A program made the position numbers and the translations under genes. A stretch of DNA of 51,782 nt from CAYVFC01 sp964450715 (lineage in GTDB: Bacteria; Myxococcota_A; Polyangia; Polyangiales; JAFGIB01): contig CAYVFC010000048.1 of the NCBI GenBank assembly GCA_964450715.1, positions 1 through 51,782 on the forward strand. The letters run 5' to 3'. Of this stretch, positions 17,801 through 24,208 are shown piece after piece. A model generated the notes under the pieces. The model had not been told where the DNA came from, searched no databases, and saw nothing but the letters and a program-made list of their open reading frames with translations. Numbering within the stretch: position 1 is the stretch's first letter; the number at the start of each line of letters is the position of its first letter.

Positions 17801-18541
17801 GCCTGGGAGGGCGCCACCAAGGAGATCCAGAGCTCGGATCTGCCCGATGACAAGAAGGCGCGCTTCACGGCGCTGGCCAAGATCGCCGCGGCCGAGGCCC
17901 AGTTCCACGTCTCCGACGTGCTCTTCGACAAGTTCCGGGCCATCAAGTTCCCGACCTTCAAGGGCAAGACCAAGCTTTCCGACAAGGAGAAGAAGCTCTA
18001 CACCCGGGCCGTGATCGAGAAGCGCAAGAAGATGAAGGAGGAGTTCGACGGCTGGATGAAGGACGACTTCACCAAGTGGATGGACCAGAAGGCCAAAGCA
18101 CTGAAAACCGCCGAGGACTCCTACGGCGTCATCGTGGAGATGAAGGTCCCGCAATGGGAGATCGCCTCGGCCGCCCGCGTGGGAGACATGTACCGATCCT
18201 TCGTGGACGACTTCCGCAGCGCGCCCGTGCCTCCCATGCTGGAGGGCGACGACGAGCTGGTCGACATCTACTTCCAGGGATTGGATGAGGCCTCCAAGCC
18301 CTGGGTGCAGAAGGCCAAGGGCGGTTACGAGTACTGTCTGATCACGGCCACGCGCGTGCGCTGGTTCAACGAGTACCTGACCCACTGCGAGGAGGAGCTG
18401 TTCAAGCTCGATCCGCGCGCCTACCCGCGTGCGGCCGAGCTGTATCCCACCGAGCCCCTGGTCTACAGCGTGCCGGCGGCGCCGAGAGCGGTGGATCTGG
18501 GCGGCATAGAAGAGCCCGATATCGACGAAGGAGATAAGTGA
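14849..18541 (+). CDS. gltD: Large secreted TPR protein, GltD (AgmU)/NfsD-like
   Basis: The 1230-residue protein begins with a signal peptide (FSIAITLVLIAGAFYVTASAQ) and a Lys/Arg/Pro-rich linker. An array of TPR-like helical hairpins fills the rest, for example FSLGFSLEEMKQFDRARQVY, AYLSFAEYYFQAGDMGAALR, LAELYYDTGQWPDTIAVYHK and SLYEQAANYYERFADKFPGE-type units. A very basic/acidic patch near residue 600 interrupts the array. Its length is close to the ~1.2-kilo-residue AgmU/GltD of M. xanthus, a periplasmic component of the motility complex. It sits directly after gltC and overlaps gltE by 1 bp (TGATG). It contains several paired Cys (for example the two in the YKACRKKKDAGLCRR region), compatible with an oxidising compartment. 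I infer a periplasmic scaffold. Confidence 0.75.
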   Translation: MRRVTFSIAITLVLIAGAFYVTASAQFSKKDTEVKELDPNAVSSGGICIPKDVPPRVTACPDNAPKPTKRKPGASAPKSRMREAKRKKEEKVDTGPKGPGVQIDVATLRARKKVQARARRLLDQEVRVTKRLIQNTRKNDPRRPDFLLRLAELYFEMITQQNATVRKLDDPIYKACRKKKDAGLCRRLRDKQKKAQKELGKMREMNIKQLAVLVRDHPDFRRMDEVLFSLGFSLEEMKQFDRARQVYHRLIKGFPQSKYIPNAYLSFAEYYFQAGDMGAALRFYDKVSEIPPERNNVYGYAIYKKAWCYFNLEDFKGSLRSFVETIEFGEQNPKSHNVKNLVSQSRRELVMPYAQIGNPERALEFFQRYAKDDAQAYDMLESLAELYYDTGQWPDTIAVYHKLMAEKSEHEKVCYWQTRVTNAVISSSAKKRQVTEVERMIDLWEVYNESGKPEEARKACKQEAASVLIDLATAWHREAIGTDTQPGTNDRGTMELATELYRIVLQKFPDMETMQFPSIDKRDWPTEYKVSYYYAELLWKMEDWNKCGPAFDKVVEIDPKGEYTSDAAYAAVLCYNKSYQLTYQEDETKTRADRGKKKRKGKKKSKEEEEAELAAKYEMRDFSKLESGMLNAFQRYVCFVPDSDDLPQIKYRRARIYYESNHFEEAGVLFKDIAFNHPKSELAVYAANLYLDSLNVLASFRKPKRPACFDEMNDSIEPLYKLYCASEDQKSEHEELCTVLEQLRCDLLRKKAETLQEQEQFKKAARVYVTIFRRYQECGKLDEVLYNAAINFEAARLLGRAIKVRTVLMDKYPESPWAKRAVYLIGANFHALALYEQAANYYERFADKFPGEDGSGCSEEDKKAGTCAIAHEALQNATFFRLGLGDEEKALSDAKLFEKNYKRKYPRESSQVNFSVGSIYEREKDWNKVIVYYKKYLGAYRRSAMPHEVIQANVIIGRAHLALEEMGRKGNKPKAQPFFKKALKAWEGATKEIQSSDLPDDKKARFTALAKIAAAEAQFHVSDVLFDKFRAIKFPTFKGKTKLSDKEKKLYTRAVIEKRKKMKEEFDGWMKDDFTKWMDQKAKALKTAEDSYGVIVEMKVPQWEIASAARVGDMYRSFVDDFRSAPVPPMLEGDDELVDIYFQGLDEASKPWVQKAKGGYEYCLITATRVRWFNEYLTHCEEELFKLDPRAYPRAAELYPTEPLVYSVPAAPRAVDLGGIEEPDIDEGDK

Positions 18542-20088
18542 TGGGCAACCGATCGAATAGGTATCAGCAATACGTTCGGGTTCTGCTCGCGGTATCCATC
18601 GCGTTCGGGATCGGCTGCGGCGGCGCCTCTAAGGGCGCGAGCCCGGAGACCGCCCCGGCCGTGGGGGAGGGCGGCAGGACCATCCGCACGGCCAGCGGCA
18701 AGACCGTCACCCAGATCGCGCACAGCTACTGGAAGGAGGGGCTCAAGCTCTTCAACCGGTCCGAGAAGCAGGGCTGGAACGAGGCGCGCTGTGACCAGGC
18801 CATCGACAAGTTCGAGGAGGCCGATGGGTCGCAGAAGGGCGGTTTCGCCGAGGCCGTGTACATGATCGGGCTGGTCAACGACCGCTGCGGAAAGGAAAAA
18901 GAGGCGGCGCGGTTCTACCAGAAGGCGCTGAGCAAGAACGACAAGCTCTGCAAGGCGCGCGCGGCCATCGGGGTCAGGATGATGAAGGCCGGCCAGGAGT
19001 CCCAGGCCATGCGGGAGTTCCAGACCGCCATCCGCAAGGATCCCCAGTGCACCGAGGCCTACACCAACCTGGCCATCCTCCAGCGCAGTAGGGGCGATGC
19101 CAAGGAGGCCCTGAACAATCTACGCAGAGCGCTGGCCATCGATGCCCAGTACCTGCCTGCTTTCAACGAGATGGCGCTGCTATACGTGAGCCAGGCCGAG
19201 CGCAACGAGAAGAAGCTCGACCTGGCCGAGGTGGTCTGCAGCCAGGCACAGAAGATCGACGCCAACTACGCGCCCGTCTACAACACCTGGGGGCTCATCG
19301 ATCTAAAGCGCAACAAGATCATCGAGGCGGCGGCCAAGTTCGAGCGGGCGCTGGCGCTGGATCCCAAGATGTACGAGGCGCTGATCAACTTCGCCCAGAT
19401 CACCCTGGGCTTCCGCGGCTACAAGGATGCCAAGGAGGCGCTGGACAAGGCGCTCAAGCTCAAGCCGAAGAGTTTCGAGGCCTGGAACATGCTGGCCATC
19501 GCCTACCGGGGGCTGGAGCAGTACGACAAGGCAGAAGAGGCCTATGCCAAGGGGCGCAAGCTCGCGCCGAACCGCCCGGAAACCTATTACAACCTCGGCG
19601 TGCTCTACCAGGACTTCAAGGCTAGCGGCGAGGCCGATATGCAGAAGGCCGACAAGCTCTATGACCGCTTCTTGTCGGCAGCCGGTTCTAACAAGGCCTA
19701 CGAGGAGCCCGTCAAGGAGGTTACCCGCGCCTGTAAACGCAGAACGTTCAAGAGCGTTAAGGCCAAGAAGCGCTTCGAGCGGCGCCACGGCAAGTGCATC
19801 GCGGGTCGGAAGCAGAATATCAAGGAGTACGGCGAGGCGCTTCGCGAGATGGAGCAGATGGAGAAAGAGATGGCCGAGGCCCAGCGCCTGCAGGAGCAGA
19901 TGGAGAAGGAGCAGGCTGCGCTGGAGCGGCAGGAGGCCGAGGCCAAGAAGAAGGCCGAGGAAGAAGCGGCCGCCAAGGCCGCGGCCGAGAAGGAAGCCGC
20001 GGAAAAGGCGAAAAAGGACAAGGGCGCCGATAAGGGCAAGAAGGACGATGCCGAGAAAGACAAAGGCAAGGGTAAAAAGGCGAAATAG
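18541..20088 (+). CDS. gltE: TPR lipoprotein, GltE (AglT)/NfsE-like
   Basis: The N-terminus (VRVLLAVSIAFGIGC) looks like a lipoprotein signal with Cys near residue 23, though the -3 residue is not the usual Leu. At least seven consecutive TPRs span residues ~60-380, such as AYTNLAILQRSRGDAKEAL and AWNMLAIAYRGLEQYDKAEE. From ~430 to the end is a highly charged Glu/Lys/Ala coiled-coil tail. In M. xanthus AglT/GltE is the TPR lipoprotein encoded just after AgmU/GltD, the arrangement here. I use ATG 18541, which has AAGGAG 7 nt upstream and overlaps the gltD stop; a GTG directly before it (18538) is also in frame. Role as an outer- or inner-membrane anchored TPR adaptor is by homology. Confidence 0.78.
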   Translation: MGNRSNRYQQYVRVLLAVSIAFGIGCGGASKGASPETAPAVGEGGRTIRTASGKTVTQIAHSYWKEGLKLFNRSEKQGWNEARCDQAIDKFEEADGSQKGGFAEAVYMIGLVNDRCGKEKEAARFYQKALSKNDKLCKARAAIGVRMMKAGQESQAMREFQTAIRKDPQCTEAYTNLAILQRSRGDAKEALNNLRRALAIDAQYLPAFNEMALLYVSQAERNEKKLDLAEVVCSQAQKIDANYAPVYNTWGLIDLKRNKIIEAAAKFERALALDPKMYEALINFAQITLGFRGYKDAKEALDKALKLKPKSFEAWNMLAIAYRGLEQYDKAEEAYAKGRKLAPNRPETYYNLGVLYQDFKASGEADMQKADKLYDRFLSAAGSNKAYEEPVKEVTRACKRRTFKSVKAKKRFERRHGKCIAGRKQNIKEYGEALREMEQMEKEMAEAQRLQEQMEKEQAALERQEAEAKKKAEEEAAAKAAAEKEAAEKAKKDKGADKGKKDDAEKDKGKGKKAK

Positions 20089-20148
20089 TCTCTCGGCGCG
20101 GAGCGCCCCATTTTATTGATGTTGGCGCGGCGGTTCTATGCTAGGGTG

Positions 20149-20163
20149 TGTACGTTGCGTACA
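20149..20163. promoter_or_regulatory. 15-bp palindrome TGTACG-TTG-CGTACA
   Basis: Perfect 6+3+6 dyad in the 183-bp gap between gltE and the small gltF-like gene, 41 bp upstream of the promoter candidate at 20204. The size and position suit a dimeric regulator site; no regulator gene is nearby. Confidence 0.4.
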
Positions 20164-20203
20164 TTAAAAACGTGTAATACCTGAAAACCTGGTAATACAC
20201 GCG

Positions 20204-20232
20204 TTGCTGAGCAAAAATCGTAGCGTTAGAAT
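20204..20232 (+). promoter_or_regulatory. Internal promoter candidate before gltF-like gene
   Basis: TTGCTG (20204-20209), 17-bp spacer and TAGAAT (20227-20232, 5/6) precede the start codon at 20272 by 39 bp. It would allow gltF-gltG to be expressed apart from gltC-E. Confidence 0.4.
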
Positions 20233-20271
20233 AGACAATTGCTGTCTGCTGATCGGTTCGGAGGTCGCATC

Positions 20272-20511
20272 ATGAGGAAGCTGTTCGCAGTCTTGATTCT
20301 CGGACTGTTCGCGGTGACTGCGTCGTCGGTTTTCGCGCAGGAAGCCGCCGACTCGACCACCTACGATTTCGAGGATGACCTGGTTCAAGGTGATCTCGTA
20401 CGTCCCGACGGTGAGAACCTGATCGTGCGTAGAAAAGGGGCTCACCAGTCGTTGATCCGGATCCGGGAGCACTTCGTTCCCGAGATGCTCAAATCGGTTG
20501 AAGACCTTTAG
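20272..20511 (+). CDS. Small secreted protein, GltF/NfsF-position candidate
   Basis: The 79-residue product has a clean signal peptide (MRKLFAVLILGLFAVTASSVFAQ). The mature peptide of about 55 residues reads TYDFEDDLVQGDLVRPDGE, then a basic stretch and SLIRIREHFVPEMLKSVEDL. GGAGG at 20260-20264 with 7-nt spacing fixes the ATG. It lies exactly where gltF/nfsF sits, between the gltE- and gltG-like genes. That position is the main reason for the suggestion; I cannot confirm sequence similarity to M. xanthus GltF. The GDLVRPDG and FVPEM segments look like conserved interaction motifs. It would act in the periplasm. Confidence 0.6.
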   Translation: MRKLFAVLILGLFAVTASSVFAQEAADSTTYDFEDDLVQGDLVRPDGENLIVRRKGAHQSLIRIREHFVPEMLKSVEDL

Positions 20512-20644
20512 ATCGAGCGGAATTCAAGTATTTATCTGGTAACCGCGTTGCGGGTGAGCTCGCTTTCGGTTGAGGCGTATTAGGATAGCGTTGCGGGCGA
20601 TCAGGGAAACACGGAAGGTTCGTCAGAGGTAACGGAGGACAAGA

Positions 20645-22843
20645 GTGAAGATCCCCATCGTGTTCAACATCATGGAGGGTGACCAGGTCGTTAGCTCGGT
20701 GACTCTCGCGGAGAATGTCATCAAGGTGGGCAAGCTGGAATCGAGCCAGCTCCGCCTGGAAGACGAGAACGTGTCGCGAATGCATTCGGTCATCGAGGTA
20801 AACGGGCCGGATGAGATCCACATCATCGATCTGGGTTCTACCGCCGGTACCATCGTCAACGGCCAGAAGATCAACAAGATCAAGCTACAGAACGGCGACG
20901 AGGTCGTGTTCGGGAACACACGCGTGATGGTGCAGATCGGGGAGCCCGTGTCCGACGAGCAGGCAGCAGCAGCGGTTCCGGCTGCCGTGCCGCAGCCGCC
21001 GGTCGAGGCGCCGCCTTCGGTTCCGCCTCAAGAGGCCATGCAGCAGCCTATCGGTTCGCAGCCTCCGGCTCCGGCACCCTATCCTCAGGCGGCGCCCGAA
21101 CAGCCGGCTGCCGCACCCCCGCCGAGCCCGTTCGGAGCGCCCGCTGGTGCGGCAGCGGCGCCCCCTCCCAGCCCGTTTGGCGCTCCTGCCGGCGCGGCGG
21201 CGCCCCCTCCCAGCCCGTTCGGAGCGCCTGGCGCCGGTGCTCCGGTACCGAGCCCCTTCGGCGTTCCCGGCGCACCGGTACCCGGCCCGTTCGGAGCTCC
21301 TCAGCCTGAGGCGGCGCCGGCTGAGCCCCAGGGGGATTTGCTCTTCAATGAGCAGAACGTCCAGTACCAGCTGGTCCCCAGCGGTCCGCCCGTGAATGCG
21401 GTCGAGGTCGACAGCGGCGAGCCGGCGGTAGAGGTCGTGGTCATGTGGGGCGATTACAGCGTGCTGCACGTGGCACACCTCTCGCCCCCTCGCTCGTTCT
21501 ACATCGGTGAGGCGACCGACCCGAAGGGCAAGCTGGCAACGGATTTCCTTGTGGGCAGCGAGAGCCTGGGCACGGACAGGTTGCCGATCGCGGTGGAGGC
21601 CGGCGCTGGCGTGGCGGTGGTCATCCCCAACGGCGCCACCGGAGACGTCACGGTCGGCGGACAGCAGATGAGCATCGAGGAGCTGGCGGCTAGCAACCAG
21701 CTGCAACCCTGCTCCGAGCTGGCCGGCGCCATGATGTATCCGCTGCCCGCGGACGCTACCGCTCGGATCGCCTACCGGGATTTCACCTTCGTGGTCAGAC
21801 CCGGATCGGCGGCCAGGCGCGTGGGCATCGTGGGCTTCTCGGGCCTGAACTGGGCCGACCAGGTATGGACGATGGTCTCGGCCGGGGTAATGGGCCTGAT
21901 GCTGCTCATGTTCTACTTCCTGCCTCCCACCCCTGCCTCGCTTTCGCTCGAGCTGCTCAACGCCGATTCCCGGCTGGTCAAGTACCTGATCGAGCCTCCG
22001 GAAACCCTGGAGGAGGAGACCCCGGAATGGCTGCTGGAGGACGACAAGGACAGCGGCAAGGGCAAGCGCCACAAGGGCGAGGAAGGCCAGATGGGCGACC
22101 AGAAGGCCAAGAAGACCAATAACAAGTTCGGCATCGAGGGCCCGGAGGAGAACGAGGACCCGCACATGGCGCGCGAGCAGATGAAGGACGAGGCTGCTAC
22201 CGCGGGTATCGTCGGTCTGCTCAAGCAGAGCGTAGGCGCCTGGAACTCGCCTACATCGCCCTATGGCCGCGACTCCGCCCTGGGCAACGATCCCATGAGC
22301 GCGCTCGGCGCGTTGATGGGCGACCAGATCGGCTCGAACTTCGGGTTCGGCGGCCTGGGCCTGAGGGGCACGGGGCGCGGCGGCGGCGGAACCGGCGAGG
22401 GCACCATCGGTCTCGGCAATATCGGCACCATCGGTCACGGCGCCGGCGGCGGCGATGGCTCTGGTTACGGTAGGGGCGCCGGCCGTTTCCGCGGCAGGCA
22501 GGCGCTGGTACCGCGAATCCGGACGGGGACGGCGGATGTACGCGGATCTCTTTCCAAGGAGGTCATCCGGCGCATCATCCGTCGCCACATCAACGAGGTG
22601 CGGTTCTGCTACGAGCAAGAGCTGAACCAACGGCCAGACCTGCAGGGCCGGGTGGCGGTCAAGTTCATCATCTCGCCCACCGGGGCCGTGCAGACAGCCG
22701 GGATCGCTTCCAGCACCATGCGTAACGCCAGGGTAGAGGGCTGCATCGCCAAGGCCGTCCGGCGCTGGACCTTCCCGGCGCCCGAGGGAGGCGGCATCGT
22801 AGTGGTCACCTATCCGTTCGTGTTGCAGCAGGCGGGAGGCTGA
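20645..22843 (+). CDS. gltG: FHA / TM / TonB-like-tail protein, GltG (PglI)-like
   Basis: Domain order: an FHA domain (residues 1-100, with VSRMHS and DLGSTAGTIVNGQ, which binds phospho-Thr in active members); a Pro/Ala linker with five PFGAP- or PFGVP-type repeats (~155-220); a globular region (~245-395); and one TM helix (~402-428, VWTMVSAGVMGLMLLMFYFL). A charged and Gly-rich linker then leads to a C-terminal domain (~630-732) of the AgmX/PglI type. That domain has SKEVIRRIIRRHINEVRFCYEQ, GRVAVKFIISPTG, a second Cys in GCIAKAVRRWTFPAPEGG, and TYPF. The two Cys may pair. This architecture is that of GltG/PglI, which spans the inner membrane with FHA inside and the TonB-like tail in the periplasm. 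Start GTG 20645 has GGAGG 6 nt upstream. It is the most diagnostic gene of the block. Confidence 0.85.
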   Translation: MKIPIVFNIMEGDQVVSSVTLAENVIKVGKLESSQLRLEDENVSRMHSVIEVNGPDEIHIIDLGSTAGTIVNGQKINKIKLQNGDEVVFGNTRVMVQIGEPVSDEQAAAAVPAAVPQPPVEAPPSVPPQEAMQQPIGSQPPAPAPYPQAAPEQPAAAPPPSPFGAPAGAAAAPPPSPFGAPAGAAAPPPSPFGAPGAGAPVPSPFGVPGAPVPGPFGAPQPEAAPAEPQGDLLFNEQNVQYQLVPSGPPVNAVEVDSGEPAVEVVVMWGDYSVLHVAHLSPPRSFYIGEATDPKGKLATDFLVGSESLGTDRLPIAVEAGAGVAVVIPNGATGDVTVGGQQMSIEELAASNQLQPCSELAGAMMYPLPADATARIAYRDFTFVVRPGSAARRVGIVGFSGLNWADQVWTMVSAGVMGLMLLMFYFLPPTPASLSLELLNADSRLVKYLIEPPETLEEETPEWLLEDDKDSGKGKRHKGEEGQMGDQKAKKTNNKFGIEGPEENEDPHMAREQMKDEAATAGIVGLLKQSVGAWNSPTSPYGRDSALGNDPMSALGALMGDQIGSNFGFGGLGLRGTGRGGGGTGEGTIGLGNIGTIGHGAGGGDGSGYGRGAGRFRGRQALVPRIRTGTADVRGSLSKEVIRRIIRRHINEVRFCYEQELNQRPDLQGRVAVKFIISPTGAVQTAGIASSTMRNARVEGCIAKAVRRWTFPAPEGGGIVVVTYPFVLQQAGG

Positions 22844-22862
22844 CACCCCCCGTACCCCCTCC

Positions 22863-22955
22863 GGGTCACCGGAACCGCGCGCGCTCGGGTATCCCGTGCG
22901 TTTCGCGCAGTACCGGTTACCCGGGTGTAACCGGCGCGCGCGGTTCCGGTGACCC
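22863..22955. repeat. Perfect 22-bp inverted repeat with nested hairpin
   Basis: Arms 22863-22884 (GGGTCACCGGAACCGCGCGC...) and 22934-22955 are exact reverse complements. Inside the 49-bp loop, CCGGTTAC (22913-22920) and GTAACCGG (22927-22934) form a second hairpin. It begins 20 bp after the gltG-like stop, so it may also limit readthrough. Confidence 0.85.
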
Positions 22956-23103
22956 TGCGTACGACCCTTCCGCGGTATCGAGAGCAACGGGCGTAGTCCT
23001 GAATTTCGAGGGTAACCCGCCGTCCAGCCCTCCCGGCAGCGCGGCCGAGCGCGGCAAGGAGGTCCCGAGGGCCGCTGGCGGATATCGAGCAGTTTTAGCC
23101 GAA

Positions 23104-23177
23104 GGGCATCCCGCCAGGGGCAGGGCGTCTCCGGCTCGAAAACGAGGCGGGGACGCCCTGCCCCTGGCGGGATGCCC
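23104..23177. repeat. Perfect 26-bp inverted repeat
   Basis: Arms 23104-23129 (GGGCATCCCGCCAGGGGCAG...) and 23152-23177 match exactly as reverse complements around a 22-bp loop. It is different in sequence from the repeat 150 bp upstream. A folded RNA of this strength could block transcription or ribosomes between gltG and the next TPR gene. Confidence 0.88.
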
Positions 23178-23216
23178 GGGTGGGGGGGGGAGCGCCGGAA
23201 AAGCACGAAATTGCGG

Positions 23217-23246
23217 TTGAGGTAACCCCCAAAACTCCCGTACTAT
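23217..23246 (+). promoter_or_regulatory. Promoter candidate for the TPR gene and gltI
   Basis: TTGAGG (23217-23222), 18-bp spacer, TACTAT (23241-23246), 31 bp before the ATG at 23278. Both hexamers match 4/6. It lies just downstream of the inverted repeats, so it would restart transcription after them. Confidence 0.4.
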
Positions 23247-23277
23247 CAACGCTACCTCTACAATAGGAGACGGATCC

Positions 23278-24150
23278 ATGAAGCGGTTTCAAATCGTATT
23301 GTTAGGCGTTTTTACCGCGTGCGTATCCTACGGCGGCAATTGCTCCCGCGCGCGCGTGGAGTCGATGAACAAGATGAACGAGGGGGTGATAGCCGCCCAG
23401 CAGAAGCGCTACATGGAGGCCATCAAGGCATTCGAGAGCGCCGCCGCTATCGATGGTCAAAACGATCAAGTCTACTGGAACCAGGCCATCGTGCACATGG
23501 AGATGCGCAAGTTCGAAAGGGCCCGGGACGACCTGCAGAAGGCCGTAGCCATCAAGCCCACCTCTGCCGGATACCAGGAGAAGCTCGGTACGGTGCTGAT
23601 GGAGCTCAAGGACTGGGAAGGGGCGAAGAGAGCCTTCGAGGAAGCCATCCAGAACGAGCCGGGGCTGTTCAAGGCCTACTATAAGCTGGGGCAGGTACTG
23701 GAGCACCTGGACGATCAACAGGGCGCGCTGCAGCGATACACGGAGTCGGTCCAGAAGGGCCCGAGGTTCCTCGAGGGGTACAGCGCGCTCGGTCGCGTCT
23801 ATGCGGATCTCGGTTATCTCGACCATGCCACCCAGGTGCTGCAGGAAGCGCTCAAGGTCGCCTTGAAGGGGACCGAGGAAGAGGCGCTGGTGCACTACCT
23901 GCTCGGCACCGTCTATCAGCAGCAGAAGAAGTACGACGAGGCGATCAAGGAGTTCCGCACCGCGCTCGACGTGGTTCCGGGCATGAGGGACGCGCTCTTC
24001 TCCCTGGGCTGGGCCTACCTGGTCAAGGGAGAGAAAGAAGAAGCCAGGCGCTTCCTCTCCAAGTTCGTCGAGGTCGCCGACAACAACACCCCGGCTCACT
24101 ACGTCAAGGCGGCTCGCGACACCCTGAACAAGATGGCAGAGGGATTCTGA
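23278..24150 (+). CDS. Secreted or lipid-anchored TPR protein between gltG and gltI
   Basis: A hydrophobic N-terminus (FQIVLLGVFTACVSYGG) is followed by seven or so canonical TPRs covering residues 35-285, such as AIKAFESAAAIDGQNDQVYW, AKRAFEEAIQNEPGLFKAYY, ATQVLQEALKVALKG and AIKEFRTALDVVPGMRDALF. Cys15 could be lipidated, but the residue at -3 is Phe, so an ordinary signal peptide is equally possible. AGGAGA 7 nt before the ATG fixes the start. It lies where M. xanthus has uncharacterised genes between gltH and gltI, and 58 bp ahead of the giant TPR gene. I infer an accessory TPR component of the same complex, but the sequence itself only shows a generic TPR protein. Confidence 0.75.
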   Translation: MKRFQIVLLGVFTACVSYGGNCSRARVESMNKMNEGVIAAQQKRYMEAIKAFESAAAIDGQNDQVYWNQAIVHMEMRKFERARDDLQKAVAIKPTSAGYQEKLGTVLMELKDWEGAKRAFEEAIQNEPGLFKAYYKLGQVLEHLDDQQGALQRYTESVQKGPRFLEGYSALGRVYADLGYLDHATQVLQEALKVALKGTEEEALVHYLLGTVYQQQKKYDEAIKEFRTALDVVPGMRDALFSLGWAYLVKGEKEEARRFLSKFVEVADNNTPAHYVKAARDTLNKMAEGF

Positions 24151-24208
24151 TTCGCCGTTCCGCGTAGAGGGTAGAGCATCGAACTAGGGATAATCCCGGG
24201 AGGCGCTG

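Noticed and set aside
16070..18385. Long minus-strand open frame (771 codons) opposite gltD
   Set aside because: It is the low-complexity Leu/Val/His/Gly mirror of GC-rich codons in gltD. It has no domain, no ribosome-binding site, and gltD has clear TPR and signal-peptide content.
20171..20201. Near-palindrome CGTGTAATACC / GGTAATACACG
   Set aside because: The core reads GTAATAC on both sides, so it is more a direct than an inverted repeat; two mismatches at the centre of the arms leave little support for an operator.
20645..22843. FHA protein as a type VI secretion component
   Set aside because: The C-terminal TonB-like AgmX/PglI-type tail and the neighbouring TPR genes fit GltG; no Tss gene is present.
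20885..23206. Minus-strand open frame (773 codons) opposite gltG and its 3' gap
   Set aside because: Arg/Ala-rich shadow of the FHA gene; it runs through two inverted repeats and has no recognisable motif.
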